The translations under genes were made by a program, and so were the position numbers. Positions 31,101 through 38,520 of a DNA stretch of 39,632 bases are shown here, piece by piece (position 1 is the first letter of the stretch; each line of letters opens with the position of its first letter). The stretch is taken from NCBI GenBank assembly GCA_014799685.1, contig JAAVHN010000005.1, positions 8,652 through 48,283 of the forward strand, in the 5' to 3' direction. The notes under the pieces are model-generated. The model did no database searches. It was not told where the DNA came from and saw only the letters and a program-made list of their open reading frames with translations. This stretch comes from Subdoligranulum sp. (GTDB taxonomy: Bacteria; Bacillota; Clostridia; Oscillospirales; Ruminococcaceae).

Positions 31101-31979
31101 TTTGTTGTCGAGTTAGAGCTGCGGATCTGTGAACAGGAGAACGATCCCCGATTCTGGGCCGATCACCGCATTGCCCGGATGATCGTGGTGGACGACGATG
31201 AGGAGATCTGCCGCGGCGTTGTCAAAACCATGGCCGGTGTGGGCGTATCCGCGGAGTACGCCACTACGGGCGAAGACGCCGTCCGGATGGTGCGCACCGC
31301 ACAGGAAAAGAACACGCCCTACGATCTGATCCTGCTGGATTGGAAGATGCCGGAGATGAGCGGTCTGGAAGCCGCCCGGCAGATCCGCACTGGCAGCCAG
31401 ACCCCCATCCTGCTGCTGACGGCCTTCGATTGGAAGGAGATCGAGCAGGAGGCTTTGGAGATCGGCGTGAATCACTTCATGCCGAAGCCCTTCTTCATGA
31501 GCACCTTCAAGGAGGCCGTCCACCAGATGACGGATCACGGGAAGGAGTCCCGGCAGCAGGAAAACGATGTGGTGCGGGGAATGCATATCCTCGCTGTGGA
31601 TGATATCGAGGTGAACCAGATCATTCTGGTGAAAATCCTCACCACACTGGGCGCCGAATGTGAAACGGCCTCCAACGGCCGGGAGGCTGTGGAAAAATTC
31701 ATGGCCGCCGACCGCAAATACGACCTGATCATGATGGATATCCAGATGCCGGAGATGAACGGCTACGAGGCTACCCGCGCCATCCGTGCCAGCGGCCATC
31801 CGCTCGCGAACACCACCCCCATCATCGCCATGACGGCGAACGCGTTTGTGGATGACGTGCGGGACGCGATTGAATCCGGAATGGACGCGCATATCGCAAA
31901 GCCGGTTCAGATCGATACGCTCAAATCGACGATCCGGCAGGTGCTGGACGCGCGGGCCGCGGCGGCGGAGAACCAATAA
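28182..31979 (+). CDS. Hybrid sensor histidine kinase with two extracellular solute-binding domains and two receivers
   Basis: A 1265-residue BvgS/EvgS-like kinase. After a signal anchor (about 18-40) and an Ala/Pro linker come two SBP_bac_3 domains outside the cell (about 75-300 and 318-552), a membrane helix (about 560-580) and a PAS-like region. A HisKA domain follows with SNMSHDIRTPMNAI (phospho-acceptor H761), then a HATPase with NLLSNAVKY, DNGMGM and GTGLGMAI (about 870-985). Two intact receiver domains have D1053 (LLDWKMP) and D1186 (MMDIQMP). There is no HPt domain and no response regulator beside it, so output must go to another locus. The solute-binding pair suggests amino-acid-like ligands. 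GAGAAGGATTGGGG precedes ATG 28182. An ABC exporter follows after a hairpin. Confidence 0.9.
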   Translation: MKRKQKRHPHGLRFSKQALALLVCFVLLLSAVPAVTAAAPTAAAEEPAAAAQPAANADDPPEQAPTVSTVAPTNNRTVKAGVFFFEGYHMRDEDGNYSGYGIELLNLISQYSHLNFEFVGYENTWAEMQEMLLNGEIDVVTSARKTRARTELYGFSDPIERNSTVLSIAEDNTSIIPGDYSTYEGMMVGLLAGSSQNRTLAPFAEEIGFTYETREYEDSAQLEAALQRGEIDAILTSNLRRAEHEKVLDTTHIDYFYAITRKEDQEILDEINYAISQMNLHEGDYWANTLYNKYYGTSEISTGTAGLTQREQDYVDAVLSGEKQLTVTALPDRRPYSYAEDGEMKGILPQYFDRLMEIAGLPYEMIVPGDNLEYEQLIESGSVDVVIDWQQSSSTASTYAEGGFLTNTYMNTGTALVTRKNFHSTIFSLAILDGLVGLPLDFEQFEDTIIQTYSSPNDVMQAVLDGRADAAFMRTHTAQYSVNNDSTNSLQLHILDSDQIVFNMYIPTGGDHELVNILNKCIRQVPDDVLNRLIAEYTAGTPENVAFFEYMSAHPGTIFSMSSLVALALGGILFFYLRARWNIKLFRTTEQAKRELEEQLAITSALSRDLLTIYKLDLQAGTVKALKSDKYMPSGIDWESGNAFPYTEALHRFIEEWIFEEDRAELKEALALERLRKELSAGNEYTGNYRALLDGTVHNFQFVCVTYQTERQDAPRVLIGFRNIDDIIFREQKQKEALEEALHMAEAASEAKTAFLSNMSHDIRTPMNAIIGFLALMQDEADRPEMVREYIGRIDAASQHLLGLINDILDMSKIESGSSTLNLAEMNLAEIFAGINSIIQPQAKAKNQTFEISASHLKFEHLVGDKMRINQILINLLSNAVKYTPEHGAIELRVEELPQVVDNYSRIRFTVSDNGMGMSEDYLKVLFEPFTRENTKVSNQIQGTGLGMAITKRLVTLMGGSIEVQSKLGEGSTFVVELELRICEQENDPRFWADHRIARMIVVDDDEEICRGVVKTMAGVGVSAEYATTGEDAVRMVRTAQEKNTPYDLILLDWKMPEMSGLEAARQIRTGSQTPILLLTAFDWKEIEQEALEIGVNHFMPKPFFMSTFKEAVHQMTDHGKESRQQENDVVRGMHILAVDDIEVNQIILVKILTTLGAECETASNGREAVEKFMAADRKYDLIMMDIQMPEMNGYEATRAIRASGHPLANTTPIIAMTANAFVDDVRDAIESGMDAHIAKPVQIDTLKSTIRQVLDARAAAAENQ

Positions 31980-32085
31980 GAGAACCTGCGGATCGATCCC
32001 TGGCTTTCCCTCTGCCGGGGCACGGCGGTTTCATTACACAAGCGCAGCTTGCAAACCGACACAAGCACAGTCAATCAGCTCGTGG

Positions 32086-32132
32086 TAAGCCGGGGGCGCC
32101 AGGCGCCCCCGGCCCGCGCGGGCTTTTCGTTT
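32086..32132 (+). terminator. Double hairpin after the sensor kinase
   Basis: CCGGGGGCGCC-A-GGCGCCCCCGG, a perfect 11-bp palindrome, is followed by GCCCGCGCGGGC and TTTTCGTTT. It is likely a terminator with a modest T-run and lies 110 bases after the stop. Confidence 0.55.
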
Positions 32133-32181
32133 GCTTTGTCCGCTTTGCCCACGCTGATTCGATAAGGAGAGAAACATACAT

Positions 32182-33963
32182 ATGGTATTCGGCAAGCATA
32201 TCAACCGGTATTATTTCAAATACGCGGGGTGGCTGCTTTTGGGGCTTGCCTCCCTCGTCACTGTGGATTATTTCCAATTGGAGATCCCGAAGCTGTACCG
32301 CATGCTCGTCAACGGCATGAACGGCGGCCGCGTGGAGGTGGACGGCGCCCTGCTCGTATTTGACATGGATTTTCTGCTCGACAGGATCTGCATGCCGATG
32401 GTGGGCATCATTCTGGCGATGGTGTTCGGCCGCTTTTTGTGGCGCGTGTGCTTTTTCGGCGCCGCGGTGCGTCTGGAAACCGACCTGCGCAACCGCATGT
32501 TCGACCACGCAAAGGATCTAACCCCCGAATACTATCAGGTGAACAAGGTGGGCAACCTGATGAGCCTGTTCACGAACGACCTTGATACCGTGCAGGAATG
32601 CTTTGGCTGGGGCGTGCTGATGTTCTTCGACGCGCTGCTGCTGGGCGTGCTGGCGGTGCTGAATATGTGGGGCATGAGCCGCACGCTGACGCTGTTCTCC
32701 CTCGTCCCCATGGCTTTTTTGCTGGCGGCCGCCACGGTGATCGGCAAGCAGATGATGCGCAAATGGGATGTCCGGCAGGAGGCATTTTCCCGGCTTTCTG
32801 ATTTTGCGCAGGAGAGCTTTTCCGGCATCGCCGTGATCAAGGCCTTTGTGAAGGAAGCAAAGGAGCTGATGGCCTTCCGCAAGCTGAACGAGGAGAACGA
32901 GGCGGCCAACATCGACCACACGCGCTCCTCCGTGCTGCTGCGCATCATGGTGACGCTGTTTGTGGAGAGCGTCATCTGTGTGATCCTGGGCTACGGCGGG
33001 TATCTGGTCTATCAGGGCGCCTTCAACGCGGGCCAGCTGGTGGAATTCATCGGCTATTTCACCTCCGTCATCTGGCCCATCATGGCCGTTTCGGAGCTGA
33101 TTGACATGACCTCCCGCGGCAAGGCGTCCCTGAACCGCCTCGGAGAGCTGCTGGATGCGGACATCGCCGTAAAAGACCGCACAGACGCAAAGGAGCTTGC
33201 GAGCGCGCGCGGCGAAATCGAGTTCCGCGGCCTTACGTTCCGCTATCCGGACGGCGACCTGGACGTTTTGCAGGATATCACCGCCACCATCCGTGCCGGC
33301 GAGCACGTGGGCGTGGTGGGCAAAACGGGCGCGGGCAAGACGACGCTGGTCGACCTCATCCTGCGCACCTACAATGTGCCCGACGGCACGCTGTTTGTGG
33401 ACGGCGTCGACGTCAACGACGTGAAGATCCGCGATTTGCGCGCGCAGTGCGCGTATGTACCGCAGGATAACTTTCTCTTTTCGGATACAATCGAGCGCAA
33501 CATCGCCTTCGGCGTGGAGGAGCACACGCGGGCGGGGGTGGAAGACGCGGCAAGGCTTGCGGACGTGCACGGCAACATCGAGCAGTTCGGGCAGGGCTAC
33601 GATACGGTTCTGGGCGAGCGCGGCGTGACGGTATCCGGCGGGCAAAAGCAGCGCATTTCGATCGCCCGCGCGCTGATGAAGAATGCGCCCATCCTGATTT
33701 TGGACGATTCCGTCTCCGCCGTGGACACCAAGACCGAGGCCATCATCCTTGAAAACCTGCGCACGGCCCGGCAGGGGAAGACGACGATCCTCATCGCGCA
33801 CCGCGTGACGACGATCGAGAAAATGGATAAGATCCTCTTTCTGGAGGACGGCCGGCTGACGGCGGCGGGCACGCACGAGGAACTGTACGCCTCCTGCCCG
33901 GAATACAAAAAAATGGTGGATTTGCAAAAGTTGGAGGAAGAGGGGAGTGAGCACGATGCGTGA
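32182..33963 (+). CDS. ABC exporter half-transporter with degenerate ATPase motif (subunit 1 of a heterodimer)
   Basis: A 593-residue type IV ABC exporter half: six membrane helices (about 1-310), then a nucleotide-binding domain with Walker A VVGKTGAGKTT near 378, Q-loop VPQDNFLF, signature VSGGQKQR near 484 and Walker B ILILDDSVSAVD near 504. The catalytic glutamate after Walker B is aspartate (LDD instead of LDE), as in the degenerate subunit of heterodimers such as BmrC/BmrD or TM287/TM288. It is paired with the next gene, whose start overlaps its stop by 8 bases. Exporters of this class expel drugs, lipids or peptides, and the substrate is not readable. AAGGAGAGAAACATACAT precedes ATG 32182. 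Confidence 0.9.
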   Translation: MVFGKHINRYYFKYAGWLLLGLASLVTVDYFQLEIPKLYRMLVNGMNGGRVEVDGALLVFDMDFLLDRICMPMVGIILAMVFGRFLWRVCFFGAAVRLETDLRNRMFDHAKDLTPEYYQVNKVGNLMSLFTNDLDTVQECFGWGVLMFFDALLLGVLAVLNMWGMSRTLTLFSLVPMAFLLAAATVIGKQMMRKWDVRQEAFSRLSDFAQESFSGIAVIKAFVKEAKELMAFRKLNEENEAANIDHTRSSVLLRIMVTLFVESVICVILGYGGYLVYQGAFNAGQLVEFIGYFTSVIWPIMAVSELIDMTSRGKASLNRLGELLDADIAVKDRTDAKELASARGEIEFRGLTFRYPDGDLDVLQDITATIRAGEHVGVVGKTGAGKTTLVDLILRTYNVPDGTLFVDGVDVNDVKIRDLRAQCAYVPQDNFLFSDTIERNIAFGVEEHTRAGVEDAARLADVHGNIEQFGQGYDTVLGERGVTVSGGQKQRISIARALMKNAPILILDDSVSAVDTKTEAIILENLRTARQGKTTILIAHRVTTIEKMDKILFLEDGRLTAAGTHEELYASCPEYKKMVDLQKLEEEGSEHDA

Positions 33964-35842
33964 AATCCTGCCCCTGCTGATCGTGGGCTCCATCATCGGC
34001 GCGTTTGCCATCGTCTTTCTGCTGGCGTATCTCGCGCTGCGAAAGACAAAGGAAGCGCTGGATACCGAGCGCAAAATGTCGGACGCCGAGATCGTCCGGC
34101 GCCTGCTGGGGTACGCGCGGCCCTATTGGAAAAGCTTCGTGCTGGTGTTTTTCGTAATGCTTTTCTCCATCGTGTATGACCTTGTCTCCCCGCTCATCGT
34201 CGGGCAGATCCAGGGGCTCATCAAGCAGGATTTCGAGCTGAGCCGGCTGTATGCGATGGTGGGCGCCTATGCCGGGATTTTGATCGTCTCCATGGTATGC
34301 ACCTATCTGCAGGCCATGATCCTGCAAAAGACCGGACAGAAGATTTTGTCTCAGATCCGGCTCGATGTGTTTACCCATATCGAAACCCTGAGCCACGCAC
34401 AGCTGAACGATATCCCGGTGGGCAAGCTTGTCACGCGCGTTTCGAACGACCCTAACGCCATTTCCTTTTTGTTCACCAACATTTTGGTGACGCTGGCGAA
34501 AAACGCGATGGTCGTGGTGGGCGTGCTGGGCGCGATGCTGATGCTGAACTACGCGCTTGCGCTGATGGTACTGTGCTTTGTGCCCTTTGTGCTGCTGTTC
34601 ACCGTGGTGTTCCGCAAATTTTCGCGCCGGGCGCACCGCATGGTGAACGATGCCACCACGGATATCAACACCTATCTCTCCGAAAACCTCTCCGGCATGA
34701 AGATCACGCAGATCTTTAACCGGGAAGACCGCAAGTTAGACGATTTCGTGAACCGCAGCCGGGCACTGCAAAAGGCGAAGATGAACCGCACCCTCGTGTT
34801 CGGCATCTTCCAGCCGATGGTGTATATGCTGTATATTTCCTCGAACCTGTGCCTGTTTTATCTGGGGGCCAGGGGCTATATTCAGGACATCCACTACTTT
34901 GGCCAGGTGATCGACAGCAGCGTAATGGTGTCGTTTTACATGTATATCTCCCGGTTTTTCAACCCCATCCAAACGCTGGCCGAGCAGTTCGATATGCTGC
35001 AGCGCTCGTTTGCCGCGGCGGAAAAGATCTTTACGGTTCTGGACATGACGCCGGAGCTGACGGACGCGCCGGACGCCATCGACCTGCCGGAGCTGCGGGG
35101 CGAGATCGAATTCAGGGACGTATGGTTCAGCTACAAGCCCGATGAATGGGTGCTGAAGGGCGTCTCGTTCCATGTCCAGCCGAAGCAGACGGTGGCCTTT
35201 GTGGGTTCCACCGGCTCCGGCAAGACGACAATCCTCAGCCTCATCTGCCGCAATTACGACATTCAAAAAGGGCAGATCCTCATCGACGGCATCGACATCC
35301 GGAAGATTAAAATTTCCTCCCTGCGGCGGCATTTCGGCCAGATGCTGCAGGATGTGTTCCTCTTTTCCGGCGATATCCGCAGCAACATCCTGCTGCGCAA
35401 GGAGGGTGTGTCGGACGAGGCGGTGTGGGAGGCCTGCCGCTACGTGAACGCGGAGCCGTTCATCCGAAGGCTTGAAAACGGCCTGGATGAGACTGTGCGC
35501 GAGCGCGGCAACAACTTCTCGGCCGGCCAGCGCCAGCTGCTCTCCTTCGCGCGCACCGTCATCCACAAGCCGTCTGTGATGATTTTGGACGAGGCCACCG
35601 CCAACATTGATACCGAGACCGAGCTGCTGATCCAGGACAGTCTGGAAAAGATGAAGAACATCGGCACGATGCTCATTGTGGCGCACCGGCTCTCCACCAT
35701 CCAGCACGCGGACAATATCATCCTGCTCTCCCACGGCCGCATCGTAGAGCAGGGCAGCCATCAGCAGCTGCTGCACCGGAAGGGCCGGTATTATAGTTTG
35801 TATACGCTGCAGTATCACCAGCAGCTGCTGCAAAACGGGTGA
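33956..35842 (+). CDS. ABC exporter half-transporter with canonical ATPase motif (subunit 2 of a heterodimer)
   Basis: A 628-residue partner of the preceding gene. One extra N-terminal helix precedes the six-helix exporter core (about 45-350). The nucleotide-binding domain has Walker A FVGSTGSGKTT near 415, signature NFSAGQRQL near 520 and Walker B VMILDEATANID near 540 with the catalytic glutamate intact. The signature departs from LSGGQ, which fits the rule that this NBD gives its weaker signature to the degenerate site while its own Walker B works with the partner's VSGGQ. I chose ATG 33956 (overlap ATGCGTGA) after AGGGGAGTGAGCACG. GTG 33947 is an alternative. Confidence 0.9.
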   Translation: MREILPLLIVGSIIGAFAIVFLLAYLALRKTKEALDTERKMSDAEIVRRLLGYARPYWKSFVLVFFVMLFSIVYDLVSPLIVGQIQGLIKQDFELSRLYAMVGAYAGILIVSMVCTYLQAMILQKTGQKILSQIRLDVFTHIETLSHAQLNDIPVGKLVTRVSNDPNAISFLFTNILVTLAKNAMVVVGVLGAMLMLNYALALMVLCFVPFVLLFTVVFRKFSRRAHRMVNDATTDINTYLSENLSGMKITQIFNREDRKLDDFVNRSRALQKAKMNRTLVFGIFQPMVYMLYISSNLCLFYLGARGYIQDIHYFGQVIDSSVMVSFYMYISRFFNPIQTLAEQFDMLQRSFAAAEKIFTVLDMTPELTDAPDAIDLPELRGEIEFRDVWFSYKPDEWVLKGVSFHVQPKQTVAFVGSTGSGKTTILSLICRNYDIQKGQILIDGIDIRKIKISSLRRHFGQMLQDVFLFSGDIRSNILLRKEGVSDEAVWEACRYVNAEPFIRRLENGLDETVRERGNNFSAGQRQLLSFARTVIHKPSVMILDEATANIDTETELLIQDSLEKMKNIGTMLIVAHRLSTIQHADNIILLSHGRIVEQGSHQQLLHRKGRYYSLYTLQYHQQLLQNG

Positions 35843-35851
35843 ACGGAGCAG

Positions 35852-35932
35852 GGGAAATGCGGGCCGCCGTTCCTGATGCGGCCCGCAGGCCCTCATCTCT
35901 CCCGCAGGGAAATGCGGCCCGCAGGCCGAATC
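35852..35932. repeat. Short imperfect direct repeats after the ABC operon
   Basis: GGGAAATGCGG occurs at about 35853 and 35908 and ATGCGGCCCGCAGGCC at about 35875 and 35913. These are overlapping duplications in the 3' untranslated DNA. Confidence 0.5.
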
Positions 35933-35951
35933 AGAATTTCTCCCTATCCCG

Positions 35952-36005
35952 AAAAAAGAACGCCCCCGCCGGACGCAATGTTCCGGCGGGGGCGTTTTTC
36001 TTTTT
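35952..36005. terminator. Bidirectional terminator between the ABC operon and the EEA-repeat gene
   Basis: A 15-bp stem AACGCCCCCGCCGGA/TCCGGCGGGGGCGTT is flanked by AAAAAAG on the left and TTTTTCTTTTT on the right, so it can stop transcription from both convergent sides. Confidence 0.88.
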
Positions 36006-36042
36006 GGGCTGTCGATTGTTCGCGGTCGGGCGTCCGCCCGGA

Positions 36043-36627
36043 TTACAGCTCCTCGGGCGTCTCCGCCGCCTCTTCGGCTTCCTCAGCTTCTTCGGCGGTC
36101 TCGGCTTCCTCAGCCTCTTCAGCCTCTTCCGCTTCCTCAGCTTCTTCGGCTTCTTCAGCCTCTTCGGCTTCCTCGGCTTCTTCAGCCTCTTCGGCGAAAA
36201 TGTCCTCGTCCGTCTCGCCGATGCCGGCGACGGTCTCTTTCACGCGGGCCAGCACGTCCTGCGCGCCGTCCTTCAGGCGCTCTACGGCAATGGGCGCTTC
36301 CCCGGCCACATAGCCGGCCACGGCCGAACCGGCGTCCACGATGGCGCTGCCGGCTCCATGCAGAGCATCCTTCAGGCCCTCGGTGTCCACGCCCACCTTC
36401 TCGGCCGCGCCGCGCACCTTCGCGCCCGCATCGTTCAGCACATCGCCCGCCGCGCGCGCCAGATCGCCCAGCGCCGACCCGGCCGGCACTTCCTCCGGCT
36501 CCTCGCCGGCGGCCGCCGCCTCGGTATCCAGCTCTTTATTTTCTTCGTATTTCTTGGCAACCTTCACGGCTGCAAAGGCGGCGCCGGCCGTTGCGGCCAA
36601 ACCCAACAATCCTTTTGCCAATCCCAT
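36043..36627 (-). CDS. Small helical protein with acidic EEA-repeat tail
   Basis: A 194-residue protein I cannot assign to a family. Residues 1-25 form a hydrophobic start (MGLAKGLLGLAATAGAAFAAVKVAKK) typical of small membrane-tethered Firmicutes proteins. Residues 45-140 are amphipathic helix of the kind seen in apolipophorin- or late-embryogenesis-like proteins (repeated DAG, KV, AAG steps). The tail (about 145-190) is about ten EEA units, an ETA break and three more, a highly acidic helix. AAAAAGGAGCG precedes ATG 36627 and a strong promoter lies at 36734. It has no operon partner. Confidence 0.75.
   Translation of the reverse strand: MGLAKGLLGLAATAGAAFAAVKVAKKYEENKELDTEAAAAGEEPEEVPAGSALGDLARAAGDVLNDAGAKVRGAAEKVGVDTEGLKDALHGAGSAIVDAGSAVAGYVAGEAPIAVERLKDGAQDVLARVKETVAGIGETDEDIFAEEAEEAEEAEEAEEAEEAEEAEEAEEAEEAETAEEAEEAEEAAETPEEL
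36058..36196. repeat. Nine-base repeat array coding for the EEA tail
   Basis: About thirteen 9-base units (GAA/GAG-GAA/GAG-GCT/GCC-type on the minus strand) with synonymous variation between units. The array is purine-rich on one strand and open in frame when units are gained or lost. Confidence 0.85.
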
Positions 36628-36733
36628 TTTGATTCGCTCCTTTTTTCAATTTTCGTTTCGGCAAAGCGCAAACCGCAGCCTGCCGCATAGGGGCTGTCCC
36701 ACCGCGCTGCGCGGTAGAGCTTCCCTTTGCCTT

Positions 36734-36762
36734 ATTATAAAGGGTATGCGGCAATTTGCCAA
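36734..36762 (-). promoter_or_regulatory. Promoter of the EEA-repeat gene
   Basis: Minus-strand TTGGCA and a perfect TATAAT are separated by exactly 17 bases. The remainder of 36628-36938 holds a GGGAAGCTCT remnant (36716-36725) and no gene I can support. Confidence 0.7.
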
Positions 36763-36938
36763 GTGTTTCCTGCGCTTGTTACAAAAAGTTTTCAATTTGG
36801 GGCAAATTTTAGGCCGCCGGGCAAACCGCCGGCTTGAATGCGCCGGATTCTTTTTTGTTTTACTGCTTTTGCAATCGTTCGCGGTATTTTTTGACGCTCC
36901 GCGTCCGGAATGTTCCGCGCAGACATCGCCTGTTCCAT

Positions 36939-37781
36939 TCAGCGCAGTTCCTCAATTTCCTGTTTAGAGAGTCCTGTCAGCCTTGCAATATCGGCAATTG
37001 CCATGCCCATGCCCAGTGCATTGCGGACAATTTCATACTTTTGCTCCAGCTTACCCTCCAGCTTACCCTCCAGCTTACCCTCCAGCTTTGCATGGTGCAA
37101 CGCCTGCGCCTCATCGTGGCGCGCTTTCTCGCGCAGGCGTTCTGCTTCCCGGAATTCCGGCGAAGCCGTGATCTTGTAATACGCGTTGATCGCCTGTTCC
37201 ATCTCCGGTACCTCCAGTGCTTTGATCTGTTCCAGCTCTTCTTCTGTTTCGGCGTTGAACAGCGACAGCCAGAGCAGAAGCTCATCCTTGCCGCTGATCT
37301 TCTCCGGCAGCTTGGGCAGTTCGAAAAAATGAAAGCCCATCTTGTCGCTCATTACAGTATGGCGCGTGACCTCCATCGGCTGAAAAAACGATTGATACTC
37401 CTCGCAGTCGAACAGCGAAAAATCCAAAATACTTAAAATCATCGTACGCGGCAGCTCCGCGTAGCTGGCGCCCGAGGGAAGCGCCGACGCGAACTCCTTT
37501 GCCCAGTAGAACATCACGCGCTCGATGTAATCGCCCTCGTTGCACACCTGGATCTCTAAATCAACCCGCTGGCCGTTGACGATCATGTTGATGTCCAGCC
37601 TGCAAAATTTATCGCCGAGGTTTTCCGGCTGGATTTCCGGGTTCTGGACATCAAACTGTGTGATGCTCGTGGCGGAGATGCCCATCAGCGCGGCCACAAG
37701 CTTTTTCAAAAGATGCTGATGCTCCACAAACAGCATTTTGAACAGCGTATCCGTTTTAAAGGTATACTCTAATTTTCGCAT
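36939..37781 (-). CDS. Rpn/PD-(D/E)XK nuclease family putative transposase
   Basis: A 280-residue protein of the Rpn (recombination-promoting nuclease)/PDDEXK transposase-like family. The N-terminal KLEYTFKTDTLFKMLF is diagnostic. The catalytic D63 (RLDINMIV) and E76-x-Q78 (VDLEIQV) are present. The C-terminus is a helix with a KLEGKLEGKLEGKLEQK repeat and a short HTH-like end (MAIADIARLTGLSKQEIEEL). These proteins nick DNA and promote recA-independent recombination, and some repeat-variable copies act in phage defence. The ribosome site is weak (GGGCGGTGCGAA). The intact motif suggests an active enzyme. Confidence 0.88.
   Translation of the reverse strand: MRKLEYTFKTDTLFKMLFVEHQHLLKKLVAALMGISATSITQFDVQNPEIQPENLGDKFCRLDINMIVNGQRVDLEIQVCNEGDYIERVMFYWAKEFASALPSGASYAELPRTMILSILDFSLFDCEEYQSFFQPMEVTRHTVMSDKMGFHFFELPKLPEKISGKDELLLWLSLFNAETEEELEQIKALEVPEMEQAINAYYKITASPEFREAERLREKARHDEAQALHHAKLEGKLEGKLEGKLEQKYEIVRNALGMGMAIADIARLTGLSKQEIEELR
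37048..37083. repeat. 12-base tandem repeat, three copies, inside the Rpn-family gene
   Basis: AGCTTACCCTCC at 37048, 37060 and 37072, coding GKLE on the other strand. Unit number changes would alter the helix length without breaking the frame. Confidence 0.9.
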
Positions 37782-37847
37782 TTCGCACCGCCCGATTGTC
37801 TTTTCTATTTATAGTGTACCATATTTTTATTGGAATTGCTACCGCTT

Positions 37848-38255
37848 TTAAAAAGCGGACGAACGCCCCGCCATGAAAATTTGAACCGCGAAGCGGACGC
37901 CGTCCCTGTAGGCGCGGCAGGCGATGCTGCTGCCGCGTGCGCCCTCCGCGCTCTCGTATTGCAGAAAGAGGTTTCTTTGCTCCGGGGACAAGGTTTCCAA
38001 CAGAGCGCTTACCGCCCTTTTCACATCCTCATCAAAAGAATCGTTTTTCCTGCGCTTCACAGATTCCGGACTATAGTTGCAATGGTAAATGTCCGACAGG
38101 ATGTCGGTTTCCTCTTCGGTCCTTCCCAATTCCGGCAGCCGGCCCACAGCCGCGAGCTGCTGCAAGGCAGTTGCGATCTCCTGCAGCGCATCGATCAGCT
38201 GCGGAAGCTGCAGGGTGAAAAAATTTCGTCCCGTCTGAGTTTCAGAAAAATTCAT
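37848..38255 (-). CDS. DUF6809-like small protein
   Basis: A 135-residue soluble protein with no catalytic motif. The N-terminal half is helical (LPQLIDALQEIATALQQLAAVG). The C-terminal half, DILSDIYHCNYSPES, then LLETLSPEQRNLFLQYESA and an AYRDGVRFAVQIFMAG end, matches the layout of DUF6809 proteins (Y-x2-N-x-x-P-E, EQ-x2-LF, then Y-x-x-G-x-R), which are frequent and of unknown function in Clostridia. GAGAGGGATATTC precedes ATG 38255. Its promoter region carries a striking inverted repeat (38280-38333), so it is probably tightly regulated. Confidence 0.6.
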   Translation of the reverse strand: MNFSETQTGRNFFTLQLPQLIDALQEIATALQQLAAVGRLPELGRTEEETDILSDIYHCNYSPESVKRRKNDSFDEDVKRAVSALLETLSPEQRNLFLQYESAEGARGSSIACRAYRDGVRFAVQIFMAGRSSAF

Positions 38256-38279
38256 GAATATCCCTCTCATATCGAATGC

Positions 38280-38333
38280 ATTTATCCAATTATAGCATAT
38301 CAAATCTTATAGGATTGGATAAATACATCCAAT
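38280..38333. promoter_or_regulatory. Three half-site operator around the DUF6809-like promoter
   Basis: ATTTATCCAAT (38280-38290) and its perfect inverted copy ATTGGATAAAT (38314-38324) flank a minus-strand TATAAT box. A third half site, ATCCAAT, at 38327-38333 makes a TTGGAT-6-ATCCAA palindrome with the second. Confidence 0.6.
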
Positions 38334-38373
38334 TGCATTGAAAGGAAAAAAATTTTTCAAATGATCCTTGCGT

Positions 38374-38434
38374 GGAAAAATCCTCAGCCGATTGATTCGT
38401 CGACTGAGGACTTCCGGAATAATCAAAGCTTCCC
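38374..38434 (-). repeat. Dispersed short inverted repeat, copy C
   Basis: On the minus strand it opens GGGAAGCTTTGATTATTCC and contains an 11-bp hairpin (38381-38391 with 38400-38410) around GAATCAA. The opening and the GAATCAATCG core match copies A and B. Confidence 0.5.
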
Positions 38435-38520
38435 AAGCATACTGAACCGCACTGCGCGGGCAGGGTTGCGCTTATTCTGCCGCCCGGATAACGCTCGTGT
38501 GCCGGGCGGGCCATGATATT

